DNA of 64,000 nt from Flavobacteriales bacterium (lineage in GTDB: Bacteria; Bacteroidota; Bacteroidia; Flavobacteriales_F; PHOS-HE28): contig JADJXF010000008.1 of assembly GCA_016715995.1 (NCBI GenBank), positions 448,409 through 512,408 of the forward strand, given 5' to 3'. The position numbers and the translations under genes were made by a program. Numbering within the stretch: the stretch's first letter is position 1; each line of letters opens with the position of its first letter. The notes under the pieces are model-generated. The model had not been told where the DNA came from and ran no database searches. It worked only from the letters and a program-made list of their open reading frames with translations. Shown in pieces: positions 1 to 7,586 of the stretch.

Positions 1-1
1 C

Positions 2-907
2 AAGATGCAGGTGCTGATCGGTTTCTTCGAGATGACCGAGCATGAGGGCATCAGCCCGGAAGACCGGCCCGATCTGCTCCGCCGCTCGTACGCGCTCATA
101 GAATCCTTGGAAAGGGCCCACCCAGAGAGCGGCAAGCCCCACACCATCCACGGCGACTTCCTGCTTCGGGATGGGAAGATCTCCGAAGCCCGCGATGAGT
201 TCCGCAAGGCACTGGCCTTGGAGAAGGACCGCTTCCCCATTCACGCCCAGGTGCTCCAGCTCGATCTTCAGCTTGGAGACCATGAGTCGCTGGTGAAGGA
301 GGCGGCCTACGCCATCGAGCTCTTCCCCACGGTGCCGGAGCCTTATCTCTACAAAGGCATCGGCCATCGACAGCTGGACCAGCATGAGCTTGCCATCGAG
401 GCGCTCGTCACCGGCCGCGACCTCGTGGTGGACAACCCGCCCCTCACCGCCCAATTCTGGAGCAGCTTGGGTGAAGCCTATAACGCGTCGACGCAATATG
501 CCAAGAGCGATCAGGCCTACGACAAGGCGCTAGCGCTGCAGCCCGACGACCCCACCACGCTGAACAACTACGCCTATTACCTCAGCCTTCGCGGCGAACA
601 ATTGGATAAGGCTGAACGGATGAGCAAACGAAGCAACGAGCTGGCGCCCGGGCAGCCGAGTTATCAGGACACGTATGCTTGGGTGCTCTTCCGCATGAAG
701 CGCTATGCTGACGCGCGCGCCTGGATGGAGAAGGCCATCGCGGCATCGCCCACACCGGATGGCGAGCTCTTGGAGCATTACGGCGACATCCTCTTCGAGC
801 TGGGCGAGGCCACCGCCGCATTGGACAATTGGCGGCTCGCCAAGCAACGCGGCGGAGCCAGTGACAGCATCGACCGCAAGATCAACGAAGGGAGACGCGT
901 GGAATGA
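2..907 (+). CDS. TPR-repeat protein, 5' end outside the window
   Basis: The reading frame is open to the window edge, so the gene probably starts upstream. The visible 301 residues are helical tetratricopeptide repeats, for example the segments around residues 45-75, 155-185 and 220-250 with the usual Ala/Gly/Tyr and terminal Pro pattern (ALALQPDDP). TPR scaffolds mediate protein-protein contacts; no catalytic motif is visible. Its TGA stop overlaps the next start as ATGA, so it is translationally coupled to the DUF4292 lipoprotein and then the EnvC-like protein, which suggests an envelope role. This is inference from context. Confidence 0.8.
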   Translation, partial: KMQVLIGFFEMTEHEGISPEDRPDLLRRSYALIESLERAHPESGKPHTIHGDFLLRDGKISEARDEFRKALALEKDRFPIHAQVLQLDLQLGDHESLVKEAAYAIELFPTVPEPYLYKGIGHRQLDQHELAIEALVTGRDLVVDNPPLTAQFWSSLGEAYNASTQYAKSDQAYDKALALQPDDPTTLNNYAYYLSLRGEQLDKAERMSKRSNELAPGQPSYQDTYAWVLFRMKRYADARAWMEKAIAASPTPDGELLEHYGDILFELGEATAALDNWRLAKQRGGASDSIDRKINEGRRVE

Positions 908-1788
908 TGCGCACCCGCATAGCGCTGATGGCCCTGGCGCTACTCGCCACCGCGTGCAAGAACCGCCGCATCAGCATCATCAACAGGGACCTGCCGCCCC
1001 GATCGGCCGAGCGCGTCCTCGAGCAAGCGCTGGACGTGCAACGTCCCGCCCCGCGCTATTATTCCGGTCGAGCGAGCGTGGAGCTGACCCTCCCGGATCA
1101 GAGCCGCAGCTTCAAGGCGCATATCCGCAGCGTGCACGACAGCGCGGCCTGGGTGAGCGTGGTGCCCTTGCTGGGCATCGAAGTGGCACGCCTGCTCCTG
1201 ACACCGGACAGCCTGAAGGTGATGGACAAGGTGAGCGACCGGTACTTCGTTGGCGACACGAGTACGGCGCGCAGGAAATTCGGGTTGCCTCCCGACCTGA
1301 AGCTCTTCCAACAGGCGCTGACCGGCGCGGCCATCGGCCTTGACCCGAACGAGAAGTACCGCAGCGACCGGGAGGAGGGCCACTACGTGCTCACCAGCCG
1401 GGAGAAGCGGCGCTTCGTGCGCGCGGCGGAGGACATCAGCCCCGGCGATACGCTCGCTCGCGACCGCGATATGCGCGAGCGGCGCTTGGAGCGGACCCTG
1501 CGCAGGGCAGAGGAACGCGATGCCACCGTGCAGCGCTACTGGATCGAGCCGGACAGTTTCCGTGTGGCACGCGTGCAGATCGTGGACCTCGCGCACGACC
1601 GCACCGCCGAACTGCGTTATGAGGAGCGCGGCGGGGCCGACATCAACCATCTGCCCACGCGCATCCGCATCACGCTGAGCGAACCGGGCAAGGTGGCCAG
1701 CGCAGTGTTGGAGATGACACGCATCGAGTTGGAAGGCCCTGTGCAGATGAGCTTCCGAATCCCCGAGAAATATGAGCCGATGCCCTGA
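904..1788 (+). CDS. DUF4292 family lipoprotein
   Basis: The protein of 294 residues begins with a short hydrophobic signal ending in a lipobox (LLATAC), so it should be processed by signal peptidase II and lipid-anchored. The body (LTLPDQSRSFKAHIR, VSVVPLLGIEVARLLLTPDS) matches the DUF4292 family, which resembles outer-membrane lipoprotein carriers of the LolA/LolB type and is common in Bacteroidota. It overlaps the upstream TPR gene by 4 bp and the downstream EnvC-like gene by 17 bp, so the three form one operon. Function is not established; cargo binding at the outer membrane is inference. Confidence 0.82.
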   Translation: MMRTRIALMALALLATACKNRRISIINRDLPPRSAERVLEQALDVQRPAPRYYSGRASVELTLPDQSRSFKAHIRSVHDSAAWVSVVPLLGIEVARLLLTPDSLKVMDKVSDRYFVGDTSTARRKFGLPPDLKLFQQALTGAAIGLDPNEKYRSDREEGHYVLTSREKRRFVRAAEDISPGDTLARDRDMRERRLERTLRRAEERDATVQRYWIEPDSFRVARVQIVDLAHDRTAELRYEERGGADINHLPTRIRITLSEPGKVASAVLEMTRIELEGPVQMSFRIPEKYEPMP

Positions 1789-3010
1789 CCGAGGATTGCG
1801 CGCCCTGCTGCTTCTGCCTTTGCTGCTGGCATCTGTGCTCCTCTTCGGCCAGAGCCGCAAGGAATTGGAGAAGCGGCGCGACGCGCTGGACAAGCAGATC
1901 CGCACCACCACGGCGCTCATCGAGCAGGCACGCAAGGAGCAGCGTGTCACGCAGGAGCAACTCGCCTTGCTGGAGAGCCAGATCGCCGCGCGCGCGCAGC
2001 TCATCCGCGCCATGGATAACGAAGTGCGCGCCGCCGACGAGCGCATCCAGCAGGACGAGGACGCCATCGCGGCGCTGCGATCCGACCTGCAGGCACTGAA
2101 GCAGGGCTACGCACGCATGATCGCCGCCGCCTACCGCAACCGGAGTGCTTACGACCGGCTCAGTTACCTCTTCGCCAGCAGCGGCTTCCAACAGGCCTTC
2201 CGACGCAGCCGGTACATCAGCCAGCTCGCTGCGCAACGCCGACGACAGGCCGCGCTCATTATGGAGACACAGGCTTCCATGGACGCACGTGTGGCAGCGC
2301 TCAAAGAACAGCGTCAGGCCAAGGCCATGCTCCTGAGCGAGCAGGTGCAGGAGAAGCGCAAGCTTGATACCGATCGCGCCGGACAGCAGGGCGCCTTGGC
2401 GAGTCTGCGCAAGGAAGAGGGCCGCTTGCGCGAGACGCAGCGGAAACAAGAGAAGCAGCGCCGTGACCTGGAGGCCGCCATCCGCAAAGCCATTGAGGAG
2501 GCCGTGAAGCCCAAGGGCGGCGCTGGTGCGAGCGGCGGCAAACCCGCCAAACTGGACATCACCCTGACACCCGAGGCCCGAGAGCTGAACAACGAGTTCG
2601 AGAAGAACAAAGGCAAGCTCCCTTGGCCTGTGGAAAAGGGCGTCATCACCAGCCGCTACGGCAAGCAGAACCACCCGGTGCTCAAGGGCATCGTTATCGA
2701 CAACAACGGCATCGACATCACCACGGAGAAGGGCGCCAGCATGCGGGCCGTGTTCCGGGGCGAGGTGAGCAGCGTGATCGTGCTCCCTGGCGCAGGGAAA
2801 GCGGTGATCGTGAGCCACGGAGCCTATCGCACGGTGTACAGCAACCTCTCCTCAGTGAGCGTGGCCAAGGGCCAGAAGGTGGACACCAAGCAGGCAATCG
2901 GGTCCGTGATCACCGACGATCACGGGTCGGTGGCCCACATCGAGGTCTGGAAGATCACCGCCGACGGGCTGGTGAACGTGGATCCCGCCCTTTGGCTGTA
3001 CCGCGAGTAA
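1772..3010 (+). CDS. EnvC-like murein hydrolase activator (M23/LytM domain)
   Basis: The 412-residue product has an N-terminal signal (LRALLLLPLLLASVLLFGQS), long coiled coils at about residues 28-110 and 165-255, and a C-terminal LytM domain at about 290-405. The first zinc-ligand motif, HxxxD in active M23 peptidases, reads NNGID here, so the histidine is replaced by asparagine, while the later SHG and AHIEV positions remain. This is the pattern of EnvC-type activators that switch on amidases instead of cutting peptidoglycan themselves. It is the third gene of the TPR-DUF4292 operon. The role in cell separation is inferred from the family. Confidence 0.85.
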   Translation: MSRCPDRGLRALLLLPLLLASVLLFGQSRKELEKRRDALDKQIRTTTALIEQARKEQRVTQEQLALLESQIAARAQLIRAMDNEVRAADERIQQDEDAIAALRSDLQALKQGYARMIAAAYRNRSAYDRLSYLFASSGFQQAFRRSRYISQLAAQRRRQAALIMETQASMDARVAALKEQRQAKAMLLSEQVQEKRKLDTDRAGQQGALASLRKEEGRLRETQRKQEKQRRDLEAAIRKAIEEAVKPKGGAGASGGKPAKLDITLTPEARELNNEFEKNKGKLPWPVEKGVITSRYGKQNHPVLKGIVIDNNGIDITTEKGASMRAVFRGEVSSVIVLPGAGKAVIVSHGAYRTVYSNLSSVSVAKGQKVDTKQAIGSVITDDHGSVAHIEVWKITADGLVNVDPALWLYRE

Positions 3011-3026
3011 GCGCGGGCGGATCGGT

Positions 3027-3034
3027 TACTTTTG
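3027..3034 (+). promoter_or_regulatory. Bacteroidota -7 promoter element (tatA-gatA)
   Basis: An exact TAnnTTTG match (TACTTTTG) lies 23 bp before the tatA start, in the gap after the EnvC-like gene. No clear -33 TTG is seen at 19-20 bp spacing. Confidence 0.65.
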
Positions 3035-3057
3035 GCCACGCAACAACCACCTCTACC

Positions 3058-3249
3058 ATGAGCCTCTTCCCGCTTTCCATACTGCTCGGCGTCATCGGCC
3101 CCTGGCAGATTGTCTTGGTCGTGGTGGTCCTGCTCCTGCTTTTCGGCGGCAAGAAGATCCCCGAGCTCATGCGCGGCCTGGGTCAGGGCATGAAGGAATT
3201 CAAGAATGCCAAGGATGGCCCTGAGGAGAAGAAGGAAGAGGGCAAGTAG
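3058..3249 (+). CDS. tatA: Twin-arginine translocase subunit TatA
   Basis: This 63-residue protein has a short periplasmic N-terminus, one hydrophobic helix at about residues 14-30, the FGGKKIPEL hinge and amphipathic helix with the conserved Phe-Gly, and a charged Lys/Glu tail, which is the complete TatA architecture. TatA forms the variable pore through which folded proteins with twin-arginine signals cross the inner membrane. The start was placed at the ATG preceding MSLFPLS; the long open frame upstream is a shadow of the EnvC-like gene. It has its own promoter box 23 bp upstream and is followed after 12 bp by gatA. TatC is not in the window. Confidence 0.93.
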   Translation: MSLFPLSILLGVIGPWQIVLVVVVLLLLFGGKKIPELMRGLGQGMKEFKNAKDGPEEKKEEGK

Positions 3250-3261
3250 TCTTTCTCCGGC

Positions 3262-4671
3262 GTGAGCATCCCGAAGACCTTCTCCGAGGCCCGCAGCGCA
3301 TTGGCCAAGGGCGCCAGCGTAACGGATCTGGCGCATCGGTCACTGGCCGAAGCTGAAGCGCGCAAGGACCTCAACGCCTTTCTCCAACTCTTCCCAGAAA
3401 GCGCGCCGGCAAAGGCCGCCGAGGTGGATGCCAAGCTGAAGGCCGGCACCGCGGGTCCGCTTGCTGGCCTTCTGGTGAGCATCAAGGACAACATCTGCTA
3501 CAAGGGCCACCGTGTGGGTGCCAGCTCGCGGATCCTCGAGGGCTTCACCTCGCTCTACAGTGCCACTGTGGTTGAGCGCCTGCTCGCCGCCGACGCGGTG
3601 ATCATCGGCCGCACCAACTGCGATGAGTTCGCCATGGGCAGCAGCAACGAGAACAGCGCCTACGGCAACGTGAAGAACCCGATGGATCCAACGAAGGTTC
3701 CTGGCGGCAGTAGCGGAGGAGCCGCAGCGAGTGTGGCAGCTGGCATCGTGCACGTCGCATTCGGCAGCGATACCGGTGGCAGCATCCGTCAACCAGCATC
3801 GTTCACGGGCACGGTCGGCTTCAAGCCCACCTACGGCCGCGTGAGCCGCTATGGCCTCATCGCCTTCGCCAGCAGCTTCGATCAAATCGGCCCCTTGGCG
3901 CACAACGTGGAGGATGCCGCTGCGGCGTACAGCGTTATCGCCGGCAGCGACCCGCACGACAGTACCACCAGCCGCAAGCCGAACGCGCCCATCGCGCTTA
4001 GCAATCCGGGCAAACTGCGCATCGGCTACTTCCGCGAAGGCCTCGAGCGTGCCGGCATGGACACCGAAGTGGTGGCGCACCTGCAAGCGCATATCGACCG
4101 ATTGAAGCGCGAAGGCCATACCGTGGAACCGGTAGAGGTTCCGTTGCTCGACCATCAGGTGCCCACTTATTACATCCTCGCAACGGCGGAAGCCAGCAGC
4201 AACCTCGCGCGCTTCGATGGCATCCATTATGGGCACCACAGCAAGCAGGCGCAGGGCGTGGAGGAGACCTATCGCCTCAGCCGAACCGAGGGCTTCGGCG
4301 CGGAAGTGAAGCGCCGCATCCTGCTAGGCACCTTCGTGCTCAGCGCAGGTTATTACGATGCGTACTACGGCCAGGCGCAGCGTGTGCGCAGGATTCTGCG
4401 CGACCGTACGCTGGAGGCCTTCGGCCGCTTCGATTTGTTGCTCGGGCCGACCTGTCCCGGAACGGCTTTCGCGCCCGGCGAGATCACCGATCCAGTGGCC
4501 ATGTACCTCCAGGACATCTTCACTGTGCAGGCCAACCTTGCCGGAACGCCGGCCATCAGCCTGCCTACGGGCACGCACAGCAATGGCCTGCCCTTCGGCG
4601 TGCAATTGATGGCCAAGCCGTTCGACGAGGCGCTCCTGTTCGCCGCATCCAAGACGCTCTTCGGCGCCTGA
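3262..4671 (+). CDS. gatA: Asp-tRNA(Asn)/Glu-tRNA(Gln) amidotransferase subunit A
   Basis: The 469-residue product is an amidase-signature enzyme of full length. The Ser-cisSer-Lys triad is visible as Lys75 (VSIKDN), Ser150 (PGGSSGG) and Ser174 (DTGGS). GatA releases ammonia from glutamine, which GatB uses to convert misacylated Glu-tRNA(Gln) or Asp-tRNA(Asn) to the correct form. It starts with GTG, 12 bp after tatA, so it is expressed from the tatA promoter. gatB and gatC are not in the window, as is usual when the subunits are scattered. The window encodes a glutamyl-tRNA synthetase, consistent with the indirect Gln-tRNA route. Confidence 0.95.
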   Translation: MSIPKTFSEARSALAKGASVTDLAHRSLAEAEARKDLNAFLQLFPESAPAKAAEVDAKLKAGTAGPLAGLLVSIKDNICYKGHRVGASSRILEGFTSLYSATVVERLLAADAVIIGRTNCDEFAMGSSNENSAYGNVKNPMDPTKVPGGSSGGAAASVAAGIVHVAFGSDTGGSIRQPASFTGTVGFKPTYGRVSRYGLIAFASSFDQIGPLAHNVEDAAAAYSVIAGSDPHDSTTSRKPNAPIALSNPGKLRIGYFREGLERAGMDTEVVAHLQAHIDRLKREGHTVEPVEVPLLDHQVPTYYILATAEASSNLARFDGIHYGHHSKQAQGVEETYRLSRTEGFGAEVKRRILLGTFVLSAGYYDAYYGQAQRVRRILRDRTLEAFGRFDLLLGPTCPGTAFAPGEITDPVAMYLQDIFTVQANLAGTPAISLPTGTHSNGLPFGVQLMAKPFDEALLFAASKTLFGA

Positions 4672-4735
4672 CGTCCACATCTCGTTGTGTACGAACCGCC
4701 CGCATACCACGGGCGCCGTCCCTGCGTATTACGGG

Positions 4736-4743
4736 TACCTTCG
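4736..4743 (+). promoter_or_regulatory. -7-like promoter element TAnnTTCG (lytic transglycosylase)
   Basis: TACCTTCG, the C-variant of the TAnnTTTG box found repeatedly in this window, ends 5 bp before the ATG. Transcription would start at or next to the start codon. Confidence 0.45.
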
Positions 4744-4748
4744 GCACC

Positions 4749-6206
4749 ATGCGTTTGCTGCTCCGCATCCCGCTCATCGCCTTGCTTCTGCCCTGCGCAA
4801 CTTTCGCGCAGGACGAGTCCCGGCCCGTGGCGATTCCCGCCGATGACCCCGTGCTGGCGCGGCTTGATGACCTGGCCAACCTGCATTGGATCAAGCATTC
4901 CCCGTTCAGCACGGACACAACGCATCACAACGTGCATGGCTTCACTGCCGATCATGTGCCCACCTGGAACGAGGAGGCCATGCGCCAACGGCTTGCCGTG
5001 CTCGATGCGAACACGCCCTTCAATCTGCTGTACAACCGGGTGGTGCAGTCGTACATCGATCTCTACGCCGTGCGCAAGCGCGAGATGACCTCGCGCATGC
5101 TTGGCCTTGCCGAGCTCTACTTCCCCACCTTCGAAGAACAGCTCGATCGCTACGGGATTCCCATGGAGATGAAGTACCTGGCGGTGGTGGAGAGCGCGCT
5201 GAACCCCAGCGCCCGATCACGCGCCGGAGCGGTGGGACTCTGGCAATTCATGCTGCCCACCGGCAAGCTCTATGGATTGAAGGCCGACAGCTATATCGAC
5301 GAGCGGCACGATGTGTACAAGAGCACGGAGGCCGCATGCCGCTACCTGAAATACCTCTATGGCATCTACGACGATTGGGAGCTTGCGCTGGCGGCGTACA
5401 ACTGCGGCCCGGGCAACGTGAACAAAGCCATCCGGCGCAGCGGCGGTGCGAAGGACTACTGGAAGATCTACGAGTATCTGCCGCGTGAGACGCGCGGATA
5501 CGTCCCCGCATTCATCGCTGTGAACTACATCTTCGAGCATCACGCCGATCACAACATATATCCGGTGGCTCCTACCTATTGCGCCTATGAGGTGGATACG
5601 GTGCGCGTGTGCTTCCCCCTTGACCTCTCCGCTATCGCCGTGCTCACCGGAGGGACCGTGCAGGAGCTCAAGGTTCTGAACCCCATGTTCAAGCTCGGCA
5701 TCATCCCCGATGTGGATCAAGCGGTGACCGTCTACCTCCCCAAGGAGGTTGTGCCGGTGTTCATCAGCAACGAAGATGTGCTCCGGTACAGTTACTATGC
5801 GGCCAACCCAGGAAGCGCGCCGCCAACGCCTGAGGCGCGCGAGCTGGTGACAGAGAAGCACCACGTGGTGCGACACGGAGAATCCTTGGGCGGAATCGCA
5901 GGGAAGTACGGGCTTTCGGTGGAAGCGCTCAAGCGATTGAACGGCCTTCGAAACAACACGATATACCCGGGACAGAAGCTCGTGGTGCGGAAAGCAGCAG
6001 CGCACTCACCAGAACGAACGGCGATCACGGGGCCTGGCAGCGACAACAGCGGTCAATACTATGTGGTGCAGAACGGCGACACCTTGTGGAGCATCGCGCA
6101 ACGGCATCCAGGTGTGAGCGTTGACGACTTGCGTCGCTTGAATGACGGGCTGATGAATGGCCTGAAGCCAGGCTCGCGAATCCTCGTCCGGCCGCCGCGA
6201 GGATGA
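4749..6206 (+). CDS. MltD-like lytic transglycosylase with two LysM domains
   Basis: The 485-residue protein carries a signal peptide (LLLRIPLIALLLPCATFAQ), an SLT goose-lysozyme-like domain at about residues 115-260 and two C-terminal LysM domains at about 375-420 and 435-482 that bind glycan. The catalytic glutamate is Glu148 in VVESALNP, followed by the conserved GAVGLWQFM and later AAYNCGPGNV. Such enzymes cleave the MurNAc-GlcNAc bond to give anhydro-muropeptides in the periplasm. The stop overlaps the next ATG, so it is coupled to the DUF4837 lipoprotein. Assignment to the MltD group is by architecture. Confidence 0.92.
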   Translation: MRLLLRIPLIALLLPCATFAQDESRPVAIPADDPVLARLDDLANLHWIKHSPFSTDTTHHNVHGFTADHVPTWNEEAMRQRLAVLDANTPFNLLYNRVVQSYIDLYAVRKREMTSRMLGLAELYFPTFEEQLDRYGIPMEMKYLAVVESALNPSARSRAGAVGLWQFMLPTGKLYGLKADSYIDERHDVYKSTEAACRYLKYLYGIYDDWELALAAYNCGPGNVNKAIRRSGGAKDYWKIYEYLPRETRGYVPAFIAVNYIFEHHADHNIYPVAPTYCAYEVDTVRVCFPLDLSAIAVLTGGTVQELKVLNPMFKLGIIPDVDQAVTVYLPKEVVPVFISNEDVLRYSYYAANPGSAPPTPEARELVTEKHHVVRHGESLGGIAGKYGLSVEALKRLNGLRNNTIYPGQKLVVRKAAAHSPERTAITGPGSDNSGQYYVVQNGDTLWSIAQRHPGVSVDDLRRLNDGLMNGLKPGSRILVRPPRG

Positions 6207-7240
6207 TAACACGTGCCGCGTCCTTTTGCCTCCTAGCGTTGCTCATGAGCGGCTGCGACGAGCGCGCGAACCGATTGCCCGAGAGCGCTGGAGGCCAGGA
6301 TGAGGTCCTCGTGGTGATGAGCAAAGGCCATTGGGAGAGCGCGCCAGGGTCCGCAGTGCGCGCCATCCTGGAGCAGCCCATGCAGGGCCTGCCCCAGCCT
6401 GAGCGCCTCTTCCGCGTGGCGCAGTGCCAGCCGCAGGATTTCGCCTCGCTGCTCGCGGTTCATCATAGCGTGCTCTATGCCGACATCGGATCCGATAGCA
6501 CCGGCGTGGCGATGCTGCGCGATGCGCACGCGCGAGGCCAGTTGCTCATCCGCGTGGCGGATGCTGACGGCGAAGCCTGGGTGCGTGCTTGGCATTCGCA
6601 TGCCGATGCAGCGGTGCGGGCATGGGAGGATCACCAACGGACACGGATCGGCGCGCAGCTGCAGCGAGAGCGCGATGCCGCCATCATCGGGCAGGTGAAG
6701 GGGCGACTGGGCATCGATCTGGATATCCCTGGCGGATACCGTGTGATGAAGATCGACAGCACCTTCGCCTGGCTGCAGCGTGACCGCATCATGAGCGGAA
6801 GCGGTCTCGAGCACAATGTGATCGAGGGCCTGCTGATCCACATCCATCCGTACGCCAGCGACAGCACATGGACTGTTCCCTTCTTGGTGGACCAGCGCGA
6901 TGCGGTGACGCGGACCGGTGTGCCCGGACCCGTTGAAGGCTCCTACATGATCGTGCAGCGCGGGTTCGAGCAGATGAACCTGATGCCGACCGGGCGTGCG
7001 TTGCGATTGCGAGACCGCTTCGCCTATCTCATGCGCGGGCTTTACGGCATGCACGGCGCCAAGATGGGCGGCCCCTTCGTGAGCCTCTCGACGTTGGACG
7101 CAGCGGAGTCGCGCGTGATCACGGTGGAAGGATTCGTCTATGCTCCCCAATTCGACAAACGAGCATATGTGCGCGAGTTGGAGGCCATCCTGTTCTCGCT
7201 CCGCGACGACGGAAGCGACCCGCTGTCCGCCAAGCAATAG
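6203..7240 (+). CDS. DUF4837 family lipoprotein
   Basis: The 345-residue product has a signal peptide with a lipobox (LLMSGC) and the DUF4837 pattern: an early EVLVVMSKGHWES motif, a central GYRVMKIDSTFAWLQRDR segment and a C-terminal half ending in ITVEGFVYAPQFDKR. The family is nearly confined to Bacteroidota and has no assigned biochemistry. The start ATG overlaps the stop of the lytic transglycosylase gene, which suggests a joint role in cell wall turnover, but this is inference from coupling only. Confidence 0.82.
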   Translation: MITRAASFCLLALLMSGCDERANRLPESAGGQDEVLVVMSKGHWESAPGSAVRAILEQPMQGLPQPERLFRVAQCQPQDFASLLAVHHSVLYADIGSDSTGVAMLRDAHARGQLLIRVADADGEAWVRAWHSHADAAVRAWEDHQRTRIGAQLQRERDAAIIGQVKGRLGIDLDIPGGYRVMKIDSTFAWLQRDRIMSGSGLEHNVIEGLLIHIHPYASDSTWTVPFLVDQRDAVTRTGVPGPVEGSYMIVQRGFEQMNLMPTGRALRLRDRFAYLMRGLYGMHGAKMGGPFVSLSTLDAAESRVITVEGFVYAPQFDKRAYVRELEAILFSLRDDGSDPLSAKQ

Positions 7241-7319
7241 CGACGATCGCGCGGGCGTTTATCCACAGCACCGGTCGCTTGTGTTGAAATTTGCTTCGGA
7301 CAGCGGCTCCACATCGACC

Positions 7320-7327
7320 TACTTTTC
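7320..7327 (+). promoter_or_regulatory. Possible -7 promoter element (one mismatch)
   Basis: TACTTTTC differs from TAnnTTTG only at the last base and lies 16 bp before the ATG of the 80-aa orphan. Confidence 0.35.
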
Positions 7328-7343
7328 GGCTGACGATACTGAC

Positions 7344-7586
7344 ATGGAATTCGCCAACCTCCGCCGATTCGCTCATCAGCATTGCCGCTTCAAGCTGCGC
7401 GGCGGCAAAGAAATCTTCGGTGTGGTATGGGAGGTGGAAACCAGCGAAACCGCCACTGCCGACGGCACCAAGCGCCTCTTCTTCGCAAGTGTCCGTGATT
7501 ACGAGCGCCTCGCCACCGGCGGTCCTGTGCAGGTGATGCCCATCGCGCCGAGTGAGATCGTCGCCGTGGAGAGCCTGGCGAGCTAG
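7344..7586 (+). CDS. Small conserved-looking hypothetical protein, 80 aa
   Basis: I do not recognise this protein. The ATG was chosen because a near-consensus promoter box precedes it by 16 bp; the open frame further upstream is the tail of the DUF4837 gene in another frame. The product is soluble and basic at the N-terminus (MEFANLRRFAHQHCRFKLRG), followed by a predicted beta-rich part (KEIFGVVWEVET) and VMPIAPSEIVAVES near the end, compatible with a small Sm- or SH3-like barrel. Its TAG stop interlocks with the stop of the convergent oligopeptidase gene. Confidence 0.6.
   Translation: MEFANLRRFAHQHCRFKLRGGKEIFGVVWEVETSETATADGTKRLFFASVRDYERLATGGPVQVMPIAPSEIVAVESLAS

Noticed and set aside
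1670..2818. 382-codon minus-strand frame opposite the EnvC-like gene
   Set aside because: Antisense of the coiled-coil codons, which gives a Leu-rich artefact.
5860..5880. Palindrome with CACGTG core near 5.87 kb considered as a third parS site
   Set aside because: The arms read GCACCACGTGGTGC, not GTTnCACGTGnAAC.
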